Part shown: positions 6,887 through 14,512 of the stretch, piece by piece
How the letters are laid out: each line of letters opens with the position of its first letter
Numbering within the stretch: the stretch's first letter is position 1
NCBI GenBank assembly: GCA_937858255.1
Contig: CALLZQ010000366.1
Span: 1 to 18,688 of the forward strand
Direction: 5' to 3'
Length of the DNA stretch: 18,688 bases
DNA from: an uncultured Tabrizicola sp.
Lineage (GTDB): Bacteria; Pseudomonadota; Alphaproteobacteria; Rhodobacterales; Rhodobacteraceae
Made by a program: the position numbers and the translations under genes
The notes under the pieces: model-generated
Databases searched by the model: none
Told to the model about the DNA's origin: nothing
What the model saw: the letters and a program-made list of their open reading frames with translations, nothing else

Positions 6887-7455
6887 GCGACCCCCACCGA
6901 CAAATCGAAATGCCGTGCCTCGGCATGACCAATATCGAGCAGTTGCAGCGTGATTCCCCCCGAACTCGCCTCGATCAGCACCAGCGCGCCATAGTCATCC
7001 GCCATGGCCCGCAACAGGCCCATCAGGACATGATGCGCCCCGGCAAAAGGTTCGCGCACCCGCAGGCGGAACATGCCGCCCCCCTGCTCTTCCAGCCGGA
7101 TTTCGGGCAGGTTCAGATCGGGCAAGGCCAGACGCGCGCGATCCGGCAATTCCTCAAGCGAGTGCAGAAAGTCGTCGAAATGCGCACCACCAAACCGCAA
7201 GAGCCGGCGCAGACGCCCGTCAGACCGGGGCGAGACCAGCCATGTCCCCATATCCTCTAACAGGGTCTCACTCGACCGGCCCAACCGCTCGGACGCGGCG
7301 GCGACAACCAGATCGGTCAGATCGGCCGGATAGGGCAGCAGCGGCTCAAACCGGTCAAAGGCCAGCCCCGCCGTCTGGGCAATGATCCGCCAGCGCCCGA
7401 CACCATAAGTATCGCGCAAGAACCCCTCTAGCGCATGATTGAGCAAGCCGTACAT
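6883..7455 (-). CDS. H-NOX-like (HNOB) protein lacking the haem-ligating histidine
   Basis: The 190-residue protein aligns by eye along its full length with the H-NOX domain of the soluble guanylyl cyclase beta subunit: it begins MYGLLNHALEGFLRDTYG and continues with DLVVAAASERLG and FDDFLHSLEELPDRARLALPDL. The animal protein has LDALH at the position of LEELP, so Pro104 replaces the proximal histidine. The propionate-binding YxSxR motif reads RLRVR (130-134), keeping only the last arginine. As written it should not bind haem in the usual way. It is coupled by a four-base overlap to the HNOBA-GGDEF gene downstream, which is the normal partner of H-NOX. AAGG precedes the ATG. The family call is secure; the ligand is unknown. 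Confidence 0.88.
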   Translation of the reverse strand: MYGLLNHALEGFLRDTYGVGRWRIIAQTAGLAFDRFEPLLPYPADLTDLVVAAASERLGRSSETLLEDMGTWLVSPRSDGRLRRLLRFGGAHFDDFLHSLEELPDRARLALPDLNLPEIRLEEQGGGMFRLRVREPFAGAHHVLMGLLRAMADDYGALVLIEASSGGITLQLLDIGHAEARHFDLSVGVA

Positions 7456-7539
7456 CGCCTTCCCCCGTTCATCCCATGGCCCTGCGTCAGGGACCGATGA
7501 AAAGGAAAGCTACGCGCCGTTCTTTAACAAACCGCTACG

Positions 7540-9249
7540 TCATTCGAGCAGGAACAACCCCGCGCCGGTCGTCCGGTTGATCGGGGCCGGCTCTATCGCC
7601 GGGGGGGCAGCCTGCCAGTCGCGGATCAGTTGCGCGGCCTCGGCGCCGGTGGGCAGGCCGGCGGGGCGGTGGACCTGAATTACAAAGCGCCCGCGCCCTT
7701 GGGCAAAGCCCTCGAACCGCGCATAGCCATCGACATCCCACAGGACCATCAGCGCCTCTTCGCCCGGTTCGCGCGGCAGGAAATCGGCAACCACCATGAC
7801 ACAGCCCGGCCCACCCCCGGGCAAGGTGCCGGCGCAGGCACGTTGTGCATAGCGCAGCGAGGGTGCATCGAGGAGCGACAGCGCCTCATCCCGGATGGCG
7901 GTGGCCGTGGCGGGTTGCAGCGGCAGGGCGTCACGGACCTCGGCCAGCAGCGCCTCTGACGGGGCATCCACCAGCAGGGCGCGATTGGCCAGCCGATCGG
8001 CAAGCGCCTCCTGCCCCGGTTGGATGGCAAGATCGGTAAGCGTCGCCAGCACTTCGGCCCCGGGCAGCCCCCATCGTTGCAGCGCGTTGGGATCGACCGC
8101 AGCCGCCTCGATGGCGCCGGATTGATAGCGGGCCAGATGGCCATTGGCGGCGATCCGTTCATGGTTCAGCACGGGTGTCAGCGACAGGGCCGCCAGCGCC
8201 GCCAAGGCCAGCGCCATGGTCACATTCGCACCCCGGATCCGCGCCATCCAGCCCGCGCCGCGCAGCACCGCCAGCGCATAAAGCAGACCATAGCCAAGGC
8301 CCAGCGCCGCCACCTCGGCAGCGAAAATCCGCCCCGGAGTCCAGCCGTATTGACCGACCCGCAGCCAGATTGCCCAGACCGCCACCGCCGCCAGCAGCGG
8401 CAAGAGCAAGGCCATCGCCCGCGCGGAATGGATCAGCACGGCACTGCGCGTGGCCAGCTCGTCATCCTGATCGACCGCCGTCGTCACCAGTGTCGCCGCC
8501 ACCCCGGCCATCGCCAGCATCACCTGCGCCACCCCGAAATTCTCGAAAACCCCGGTCACACCGCGCAGCGGCAGCGCGATCAGGAACACCGCCGTCACCG
8601 CCAGCACCGCCGGCAAGACCAGCCGCAACAGCCGCAGGATCAGATAGGGGCTGACGTAATCCTGCAACTCCTGCACCACGGCAAGGCCGAGGCCCAGCAC
8701 GGCGCCGGTGATCAGATAGGGCACCACCTCAACCTCGATCAGATCGCGGATCACGGTGATGCCGATGGTGTCGAGCAGCCCATGCGACAGCATGATCACC
8801 GCCCAGACAAAACCGGCAAAGGCCCACGCCACCAGCCAGCGCACCACGATGGACCAGGCCTCGGAAAACAGCAGCGCATAGTCGCGCCAGGCGCCGCGAG
8901 AGGCCGCGATCCAGAAGGGTAAGGGCACGGTCGCCAGCGCCAAGGCCGGCAAGACCAGATGCGGCTGCATCACCCCCTCGACCTCGGCGAAGCGCAGACT
9001 GGCAAGCAGCGCCAGCGCGGCCACCGCCAGCCCCAGTGCCCCCGTGCCCAGCGCCGCGCGCAGCGGACGCAGCGGCCCGGTCATCACCAGCACCCCCGGA
9101 AAGAACACCGCTGCAAAGACCGTGATGGCCAGAACCAGCCGGTCGGGCAGTACCTGCGCCTCAGCCAGTCGCCCAAGGCCATAGGCCGCCACCCCCGCCA
9201 GCGCCCCCAGCGCGGCCATCGCCAGCCGCTGCCCTACCATTGCCGTCAT
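7540..9249 (-). CDS. DUF4153 multi-pass membrane protein
   Basis: This is a 569-residue protein whose first 360 or so residues contain about ten hydrophobic segments. A soluble, probably extracytoplasmic C-terminal part of about 200 residues follows. The arrangement and motifs such as LLFSEAWSIVVRWLVAWAF, LPLRGVTGVFENFGVAQV and the C-terminal CAGTLPGGGPGCVMVVADFLPRE fit the DUF4153 family seen in Rhodobacterales, for which I know no established function. Two cysteines in that last segment could form a disulfide. The ATG at 9249 follows AAGG at suitable spacing; a second in-frame ATG three codons later is an alternative. It ends 84 bp before the H-NOX gene on the same strand, so co-transcription is possible but not shown. 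Confidence 0.8.
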   Translation of the reverse strand: MTAMVGQRLAMAALGALAGVAAYGLGRLAEAQVLPDRLVLAITVFAAVFFPGVLVMTGPLRPLRAALGTGALGLAVAALALLASLRFAEVEGVMQPHLVLPALALATVPLPFWIAASRGAWRDYALLFSEAWSIVVRWLVAWAFAGFVWAVIMLSHGLLDTIGITVIRDLIEVEVVPYLITGAVLGLGLAVVQELQDYVSPYLILRLLRLVLPAVLAVTAVFLIALPLRGVTGVFENFGVAQVMLAMAGVAATLVTTAVDQDDELATRSAVLIHSARAMALLLPLLAAVAVWAIWLRVGQYGWTPGRIFAAEVAALGLGYGLLYALAVLRGAGWMARIRGANVTMALALAALAALSLTPVLNHERIAANGHLARYQSGAIEAAAVDPNALQRWGLPGAEVLATLTDLAIQPGQEALADRLANRALLVDAPSEALLAEVRDALPLQPATATAIRDEALSLLDAPSLRYAQRACAGTLPGGGPGCVMVVADFLPREPGEEALMVLWDVDGYARFEGFAQGRGRFVIQVHRPAGLPTGAEAAQLIRDWQAAPPAIEPAPINRTTGAGLFLLE

Positions 9250-9348
9250 CGCGCACCCTTCTTACCCGGAACGATCCTCTGCGGCCAAAGCTAAGCCTTT
9301 GTCCGCGAAAGAACCAGAGCCGAGCCGATGACAGGCCGCGCTGCGTCC

Positions 9349-10905
9349 TCAGAAGTCGGTGGGCGCGCCACCCTCTTGTTTGCGGCGGGCGACAAAGCGG
9401 GTCAGCTCCTCTAGCGCCGCGTGATCCATCTCGGGCGCCTCGAATTCGGCGATGATCTGCTTGTAGATCCGGTGCGCGCGTTCCGAGGTCCAGACCGCGC
9501 CATCGAGGTGCCAGGCCTCATAGTTCCGCCAGTCGCTGACGAAGGGTGAGTAAAAGGCGGTCTGATAACGCTCCTGCGTGTGCTGGCACCCAAAGTAATG
9601 ACCCTGCGGCCCCACCTCGCGGATCGCATCCAGCGCGATATCCTCAGGGGTCGAGGCAAAGGTCGCCTCCTCAAAATAGCGCTGGATCATCTGAAGGACT
9701 TCGCAATCCATCACGAATTTCTCGGGGCTGGCAATCAGTCCGCCCTCAAGCCAGCCAGCGGCGTGATAGACCATGTTGGTGCCTGACTGCACGGCGGCCC
9801 AAAGACTATTGGAGGTTTCCCACATCGCCTGACCGTCCGGCACATTGGCCGCACAGACGCCCGACGAGCGCAGGGGCAGCCCGTAATACCGCACCAATTG
9901 CCCGGTCATCTGGGTGGCCCGCATGTATTCGGGCGTACCAAAGGCGGGCGCGCCCGACTTCATATCCACGTTCGAGGTAAAAGTGCCGATGGCCACCGGA
10001 CAGCCGGGATTGATGTATTGCAACAGGACAATTGCGGCCAGTGCCTCGGCAATCGACAGGGCCACCGCCCCGGCCATGGTGACGGGCGCCATCGCCCCGG
10101 CAAGGGTAAAGGGCGTCACCACCACCGGCTGACCACGCCGCGCCAGCCGCATCGCACCATCCAGCATCGGATAGTCATGCTTCAGCGGGCTGACCGAGTT
10201 GATATTGGTGTACATCCGCGGCTTGGCGTCGAATTCCGCATGGGTCAGGCCGCCGGCGATGCGGACCATCTCCATCACATCTTCAACCCGCTCGGCGCCC
10301 AGCGAATAGGCGTGGCACACCTTGTCGGTGAGGGTCAGTTTTTCAAACAGGCAGTCGAGGTGGCGCACAGAGGGGTGGATGTCGATAGGTTCCACCGGAT
10401 AGCCGCCCGCAATATGGATGCAGTTGAAATACTGCGTCAGCTTCATGAATTCCTTGAAGCTCTCAAAATCGCCCGAGCGTTTGCCGCGCTCCAGATCCCA
10501 TGAGTTCGGCGGCGAGGAGACATTGACGAACAGCATATGCTTGCCGCCCATGATCAACTCGCGGTCCGGGTTTCGCGGGGTCAGGGTAAAGCTGGCAGGC
10601 GCCTTGCCCACCATCTCCATCACGAAATCCTCATCCATCCGCACATTGGTGCCATTCACGATGCAACCAGCCTTGCGGAGAATCTCGACCGCCTCGGGGT
10701 TCAGGAACTCAATGCCAATATCCGAGAGGATCGTCATCGCGCCCTTGTGGATGCGCTGTACCCCCTCGGCGTCCAGCGGCTCGGTCGGGCGGTCAGGATT
10801 GACCGGGATACGCCAGGGCATCTGGTCGATCACGGCAGATCCGGCCCGGGCCTTCATCCCTGCCCGCCCGCCGGCGCGGCGCTTGCGGCCCTGATCGTCG
10901 CTCAT
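9349..10905 (-). CDS. MttB-family (trimethylamine methyltransferase-like) protein
   Basis: The protein has 518 residues, typical for the MttB family, whose members form a TIM barrel that moves a methyl group from a quaternary or tertiary amine to a corrinoid protein. The N-terminal segment RIHKGAMTILSDIGIEFLNPEAVEILRKAGC and the glycine-rich SWDLERGKRSG are typical. There is no in-frame TAG, so it is one of the bacterial homologues without pyrrolysine; characterised ones act on glycine betaine or related compounds. No corrinoid-protein or reactivase gene is present in the window, so the substrate is open. I chose the ATG at 10905 because GGAGGGCAGAAG lies directly before it; the open frame extends upstream but has no better start. 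Confidence 0.85.
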   Translation of the reverse strand: MSDDQGRKRRAGGRAGMKARAGSAVIDQMPWRIPVNPDRPTEPLDAEGVQRIHKGAMTILSDIGIEFLNPEAVEILRKAGCIVNGTNVRMDEDFVMEMVGKAPASFTLTPRNPDRELIMGGKHMLFVNVSSPPNSWDLERGKRSGDFESFKEFMKLTQYFNCIHIAGGYPVEPIDIHPSVRHLDCLFEKLTLTDKVCHAYSLGAERVEDVMEMVRIAGGLTHAEFDAKPRMYTNINSVSPLKHDYPMLDGAMRLARRGQPVVVTPFTLAGAMAPVTMAGAVALSIAEALAAIVLLQYINPGCPVAIGTFTSNVDMKSGAPAFGTPEYMRATQMTGQLVRYYGLPLRSSGVCAANVPDGQAMWETSNSLWAAVQSGTNMVYHAAGWLEGGLIASPEKFVMDCEVLQMIQRYFEEATFASTPEDIALDAIREVGPQGHYFGCQHTQERYQTAFYSPFVSDWRNYEAWHLDGAVWTSERAHRIYKQIIAEFEAPEMDHAALEELTRFVARRKQEGGAPTDF

Positions 10906-11003
10906 CTTCTGCCCTCCATTGCCGCCCCCTGGCGGAGATGGATGCAGCATGGCGGAAAGCCCCCCGGGGTGGGCATGACATTCACGACGCAAACTGGTCG
11001 TTT

Positions 11004-11705
11004 TTAGAATTCGCACCCATCAAGCCATGCCGGAAGCGCCCCGATATCGGGCAAAATCACATCGGCGGCGGGCCTCAGCTCTTCTCGCCCCGCGATACCG
11101 GTCAGGACCGCGATGGCGGTCATGCCGGCCGCCTTGCCCGCATGCAGATCGTGCAGGCTGTCACCCACCATCGCGCATTGGCGCGGATCAAGGCCGGTCT
11201 GCCGCGCAAAGGCCTGACACATGCCGGGGCCGGGTTTCGGCCCATGGCCCGAATCGTAGCCGGCGATGAAGTCGAACAGATCGGTCAGGCCATGCGCGGC
11301 CAGATGGGCCCGTGCCGGCACCTCGGTATCATTGGTCGCCAGCCCCAGCGACAGGCCGCGCGCCTTCAATGCCGTCATCAGCGGCACCAGCGGCACCGCC
11401 TCGGCCATCGGCGCCATGGCGGCGGCGGCATTGATATGGGCGGTGATCTCGGCCGTGCCACGCCCCGGCAGATGGGTCGAGAGCGCCAGCGCAATATCGG
11501 CAGCCGTGGCGGCAATTACCGGGCTGTCGGGGGCGAAAACCCCGGTTTCGAGGTCATAACCGATCGCTTGGCCCAAGCGGCGGGCATGGGCCCGGTCACT
11601 GGCCATCTGCGTCAGCAGCCCCTGCGCCCAGCCCCCCCAACTCTTGCGGAAGTCGAACAGCGTGCCATCCTTGTCGAAGACCAGACCCTTGATATCGCGT
11701 GCCAT
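11004..11705 (-). CDS. HAD-superfamily phosphatase (phosphoglycolate phosphatase-like)
   Basis: All four HAD motifs are present in this 233-residue protein: D11-x-D13 in LVFDKDGTLFDF (nucleophile and acid/base), T124 in LATND, K157 in GHGPKPGPGM, and G181-D182 with D186 in MVGDSLHDLHAG. A helical cap of about 75 residues lies between motifs I and II, as in Gph-type enzymes. The substrate cannot be told from sequence; 2-phosphoglycolate or another small phosphate ester is the family default. I chose the ATG at 11705, preceded by AAGGGG, over MAQGKGQG eight codons upstream. It follows the DUF3572 gene by about 50 bp on the same strand, probably in one operon. Confidence 0.87.
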   Translation of the reverse strand: MARDIKGLVFDKDGTLFDFRKSWGGWAQGLLTQMASDRAHARRLGQAIGYDLETGVFAPDSPVIAATAADIALALSTHLPGRGTAEITAHINAAAAMAPMAEAVPLVPLMTALKARGLSLGLATNDTEVPARAHLAAHGLTDLFDFIAGYDSGHGPKPGPGMCQAFARQTGLDPRQCAMVGDSLHDLHAGKAAGMTAIAVLTGIAGREELRPAADVILPDIGALPAWLDGCEF

Positions 11706-11756
11706 GCCCTGCCCCTTGCCTTGGGCCATCGTGGCGCAAGCGCGGGCCAAGCGCAA

Positions 11757-12038
11757 TCAGGTCCAATGCATCTCGGCCCCGCCCGGCAGGGCCGCACGGG
11801 CCTGGATCAGGCTGTCGAACGGCACCGCGATTGTTTCGCAACAGGCAACAACCCAGACGTCATCCATCAGGATGAAATCCAACACAGCCCCGAGAAAGGC
11901 CGGGTCTCTGGCCCCGGTCGCCAGATCGCCCAATGAGGCACCGGTCGAGCCCAGAAAGACCGGCAGCAACTCCTCATTTCCCGCCAGCCAGGACAGGGCG
12001 CGCAGCGCCATGGTCTCGGCGGTTTCCTGCCTGTGCAT
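11757..12038 (-). CDS. DUF3572 small protein
   Basis: This is a 93-residue acidic protein without signal peptide or membrane segment. The sequence ALRALSWLAGNEELLPVFLGSTGASLGDL followed by DPAFLGAVLDFILMDDVWVVACCE matches the DUF3572 family of alphaproteobacteria, for which I know no demonstrated function. Adjacent cysteines occur at CCETIAVP. It is divergent from the PleD-like regulator across 134 bp and upstream of the HAD gene. DUF3572 genes beside a PleD-type gene seem a familiar arrangement in this order, which hints at a cell-cycle or surface-attachment context but does not prove it. Confidence 0.8.
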   Translation of the reverse strand: MHRQETAETMALRALSWLAGNEELLPVFLGSTGASLGDLATGARDPAFLGAVLDFILMDDVWVVACCETIAVPFDSLIQARAALPGGAEMHWT

Positions 12039-12172
12039 GGCTCTTTTTTCCCCGTTCTGACGCTGTCGCTAAGATTTTCCAGAAAGACGAATGGATGTGT
12101 TATGAGATTGGCAAGGATTCCTTAACCAAATCCCAAGACAACTGGTAATCAACGGTAACGTCAGGGTCCATT

Positions 12173-13579
12173 ATGGACGGTAGCATTCTCATAGTTGACG
12201 ATGTTGCAACAAATCGCATCGTCCTGAAGGCCAAGCTGGGGGCGGCACGCTATCGGCCGCTCGTTGCCGCCTCGGGGGGGGAGGCGCTGGCCGTCGCCCG
12301 CAGCGAGATGCCCGATCTGATCCTGCTGGACCTGATGCTGCCCGATCTTCACGGTCTCGACGTGCTGGCTGCATTGCGTGCGGGGCCGATGACCCGCGAC
12401 ATTCCGGTCATCGTGCTTTCCTCGACCACCAATGCCGAAGACCGGTTGGCCGCGCTGGCCGCCGGGGCCGATGATTTCTTTGCCAAGCCCTGCGACGACG
12501 GGCTGCTGATGGCGCGGGTCCGCAATCTTTTGCGCGGGCGGCAGGGGGCCGAGGGTTTGGCGCCGGGCCGGACCGAGGCTCTGTTTGGTCTGGCCGAAGA
12601 AAGCGCGGGCTTCAGCCCGCCGGGGCTGATCGGCATCGTTTCGGACCGCCGCGAGGTCGCCATGCATCTGCGGCGTGATCTGGCGCCGCTGATGCGTGAC
12701 CGGCTGGTGATCATGACGCGCGCCGATGCTTTGTCCGGTGCGGGGCCCGATCAGGCATCGGTGGATCTCTATCTCGTCGATTGGACCGAGGCCGCGCTGG
12801 ATGAGGCGCATCGACTGCTGTCGGACCTGCGCAGCCGGCCCGCGACACGCCATGCCGGGATCTGCCTGCTGTCGGCCGCCCCCGCCGATGGCCGGGCCGC
12901 GGCGATGGCCTTTGACCTTGATGCCAGCGATATCATCGGCCCCGGAACCCGCGCCGATGAGGTCGCCTCGCGCCTGCGGGCCATCCTGCGGCGCAAATAC
13001 CGCGCCGACCGGCGGCGTGAAACGGTACAGGACGGGTTGCGGCTGGCGCTGATCGACCCGTTGACCGGGTTGCACAACCGCCGCTACGGCATGGCACGGC
13101 TGACGGCGATGGTCCGTCAGCATCTGGAAGACGGGCAGCCGCTGGCAATTCTGATTGCCGATCTCGACCGCTTCAAATCAGTGAACGACCGCTATGGCCA
13201 TGCCGGCGGTGATCAGGTGCTGATTGATGTCGGGCGCCGCCTGTCCCAGCATCTGCGGCAAGAGGATTTGCTGGTCCGCTTTGGGGGAGAGGAATTTCTG
13301 ATTGCCCTGCCCGGATGCGGTCTGGAACAGGCCAATGCCACAGCGGAACGTCTGCGCGCCGTCTTGCAGGGCCCGCCCGCCGGGCGGGACCAGGGGCCGG
13401 GGGTCCCCCTCAGGTCTCCCTTCGGCCGGTGGGTCATGCCCCGTAACCCCCCGCCGGTAGAGGTCGAGCCGATCGAAGAGATGGTGCGCACCCTGATCGA
13501 AGAGGCTGATATTGCCCTGCTCTCGGCCAAGGCGGCCGGGCGCAATGTGGTGACCGTGGCTCGCCGCTCGGTCGCGTAA
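12173..13579 (+). CDS. pleD: PleD-like response regulator, REC-REC-GGDEF diguanylate cyclase
   Basis: The 468-residue protein has a receiver domain (residues 3-120; D9, D10, phosphoacceptor D53 in LILLDLMLPD, S83, K105). A degenerate second receiver follows (about 150-275) in which VDLYLVDW holds the only aspartate near the expected place. The GGDEF domain starts at LIDPLTGLHNRRYG and has GGEEF at 371-375. An RxxD inhibitory site (R362, D365) lies five residues before it. This is the PleD layout, a phosphorylation-activated c-di-GMP synthase. Residues about 400-428 are abnormal: the usual hydrophobic strand ending in SIG is missing, and part of it (QVSL) appears in another frame. The frame is correct again by EEMVRTLIEEADIALLSAKAAGRN. 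See the finding. The ribosome binding site before the ATG is weak (AGGG). Confidence 0.88.
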   Translation: MDGSILIVDDVATNRIVLKAKLGAARYRPLVAASGGEALAVARSEMPDLILLDLMLPDLHGLDVLAALRAGPMTRDIPVIVLSSTTNAEDRLAALAAGADDFFAKPCDDGLLMARVRNLLRGRQGAEGLAPGRTEALFGLAEESAGFSPPGLIGIVSDRREVAMHLRRDLAPLMRDRLVIMTRADALSGAGPDQASVDLYLVDWTEAALDEAHRLLSDLRSRPATRHAGICLLSAAPADGRAAAMAFDLDASDIIGPGTRADEVASRLRAILRRKYRADRRRETVQDGLRLALIDPLTGLHNRRYGMARLTAMVRQHLEDGQPLAILIADLDRFKSVNDRYGHAGGDQVLIDVGRRLSQHLRQEDLLVRFGGEEFLIALPGCGLEQANATAERLRAVLQGPPAGRDQGPGVPLRSPFGRWVMPRNPPPVEVEPIEEMVRTLIEEADIALLSAKAAGRNVVTVARRSVA

Positions 13580-13620
13580 GCGGAGATCGGGCCGGTGGTC
13601 ATAGGACGGCACCCCGCCGA

Positions 13621-14145
13621 TCAGTCGCGGTGGCGCCGTTCCTTCAGCCGCCGTTCGAGATTGCGGGCAAAGGTCGCGCGCTCTTCATCGCTCATCGCCG
13701 TGACCAGCGCGGCAAGCTGCGCGCGCCCCTGTTCGACCCGGGCGGAAAGCCGGGCATTCTGCCGGTCCAGCGCCGCGCGAAAGGCCGCCTCATCAAAGGG
13801 CTGCGCGCGAACGGCGGCCAGCACCGCCTCAAGATCACCCCGCAACTCTTCCCGGATACCGCGCAGGTCTCCGCCCCGATCTGACAGGCCGCGCAGCAAA
13901 GCCCGCCGCTGTTCACGGTTCAGCGCCTCGCTATAGGGGCCAAAGGCCAGATCGCCCGGCGCCTCCATCCGGCCACCATCACGGTGGAACTTGATCGCCG
14001 CGCCGGCGACGACGCCCGCCACCCCCAGATTGACCGCCAGCGACAGCGCCAACGCCAGTTTCAGCCAGCGTGAGGCGGGCCGGGGCGCCGCGGCGGGTGT
14101 GAGTTCCGGGCCTTGGGGCGGCGCCGGCAGGGTATCGGTGGTCAT
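13621..14145 (-). CDS. Membrane-anchored CpxP/Spy-like periplasmic protein
   Basis: The protein has 174 residues: a proline-rich cytoplasmic start, one membrane segment (about 29-51), and a periplasmic helical part rich in Arg, Glu and Ala. The segment LNREQRRALLRGLSDRGGDLRGIREELRGDLEAVLAAVRAQPFDEAAFRAALDRQ, here described in pieces only by its Leu/Arg/Glu heptads at 76-150, resembles the LTxxQ-type helical repeats of CpxP, Spy and the periplasmic heavy-metal sensor CnrX/ZraP group. The start follows GAGGAG, which overlaps the stop of the gene before it; the two are three bases apart, so coupling is likely. The protein probably senses or buffers envelope stress, metal or calcium for the adjacent sigma factor. 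The family match is by pattern and not certain. Confidence 0.7.
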   Translation of the reverse strand: MTTDTLPAPPQGPELTPAAAPRPASRWLKLALALSLAVNLGVAGVVAGAAIKFHRDGGRMEAPGDLAFGPYSEALNREQRRALLRGLSDRGGDLRGIREELRGDLEAVLAAVRAQPFDEAAFRAALDRQNARLSARVEQGRAQLAALVTAMSDEERATFARNLERRLKERRHRD

Positions 14146-14148
14146 CGC

Positions 14149-14511
14149 TTACTCCTCGGCGAGCAGGCTGTCATAGCCGGGCAAGAGGTCGAAACTGTCG
14201 CTGCTGGGGGTCGCGAGGCCGTAATCCCCGGCCAGCGAGAACAGCGGATCGGGCTGGACATAGCCCAGAACCAGCCCCGCCATCGCGGCCGAACTGATCC
14301 CGGCCATTGCCGCCGCCCCCCCGACCGCGGCCACCAGCCGGGTCCAGAGACCGGGCGATGGTGCCGCCGCGCGGCGGGGCGGCGCCTTGGCCGGCACGGG
14401 CTGCTCGCGCAAAGCATCGTCCAGCACGCGCGCCAGAAAGGCATCCGGGGCCGCGACCGGCGTTGCGCGGGCCGCCGCGAACAGATGTTCAAGATCGTCG
14501 CTCTGCGTCAT
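14149..14511 (-). CDS. Anti-sigma-factor-like single-pass membrane protein
   Basis: This 120-residue protein has an acidic N-terminal helix (MTQSDDLEHLFAAARA), a second helix with FLARVLDDALREQ, one membrane segment at about 57-84, and a short acidic outer tail. It has no zinc-binding HxxxCxxC motif. The gene starts one base after the stop of the ECF sigma gene, with AAGGGG as ribosome binding site inside that gene, which is the usual arrangement for a sigma/anti-sigma pair. The role is inferred from position and topology. It would hold the sigma factor at the membrane, with the CpxP-like protein as a possible outer partner. Confidence 0.65.
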   Translation of the reverse strand: MTQSDDLEHLFAAARATPVAAPDAFLARVLDDALREQPVPAKAPPRRAAAPSPGLWTRLVAAVGGAAAMAGISSAAMAGLVLGYVQPDPLFSLAGDYGLATPSSDSFDLLPGYDSLLAEE

Positions 14512-14512
14512 C

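Noticed and set aside
8020..8922. A 300-codon plus-strand open frame rich in Gln, His, Arg and Pro opposite the DUF4153 gene
   Set aside because: Its composition is that of an antisense shadow in GC-rich DNA; it has no recognisable motif or ribosome binding site, while the minus strand encodes a coherent membrane protein.
9284..9299. CAAAG-N6-CTTTG inverted repeat between the MttB-like and DUF4153 genes
   Set aside because: The stem is short and AT-containing with no T-tract; too weak to call a terminator or an operator.
12122..12127. TTAACC, resembling a CtrA half-site, in the DUF3572/PleD-like gap
   Set aside because: No second half-site (TTAA after seven bases) is present, and a single six-base match is expected by chance.
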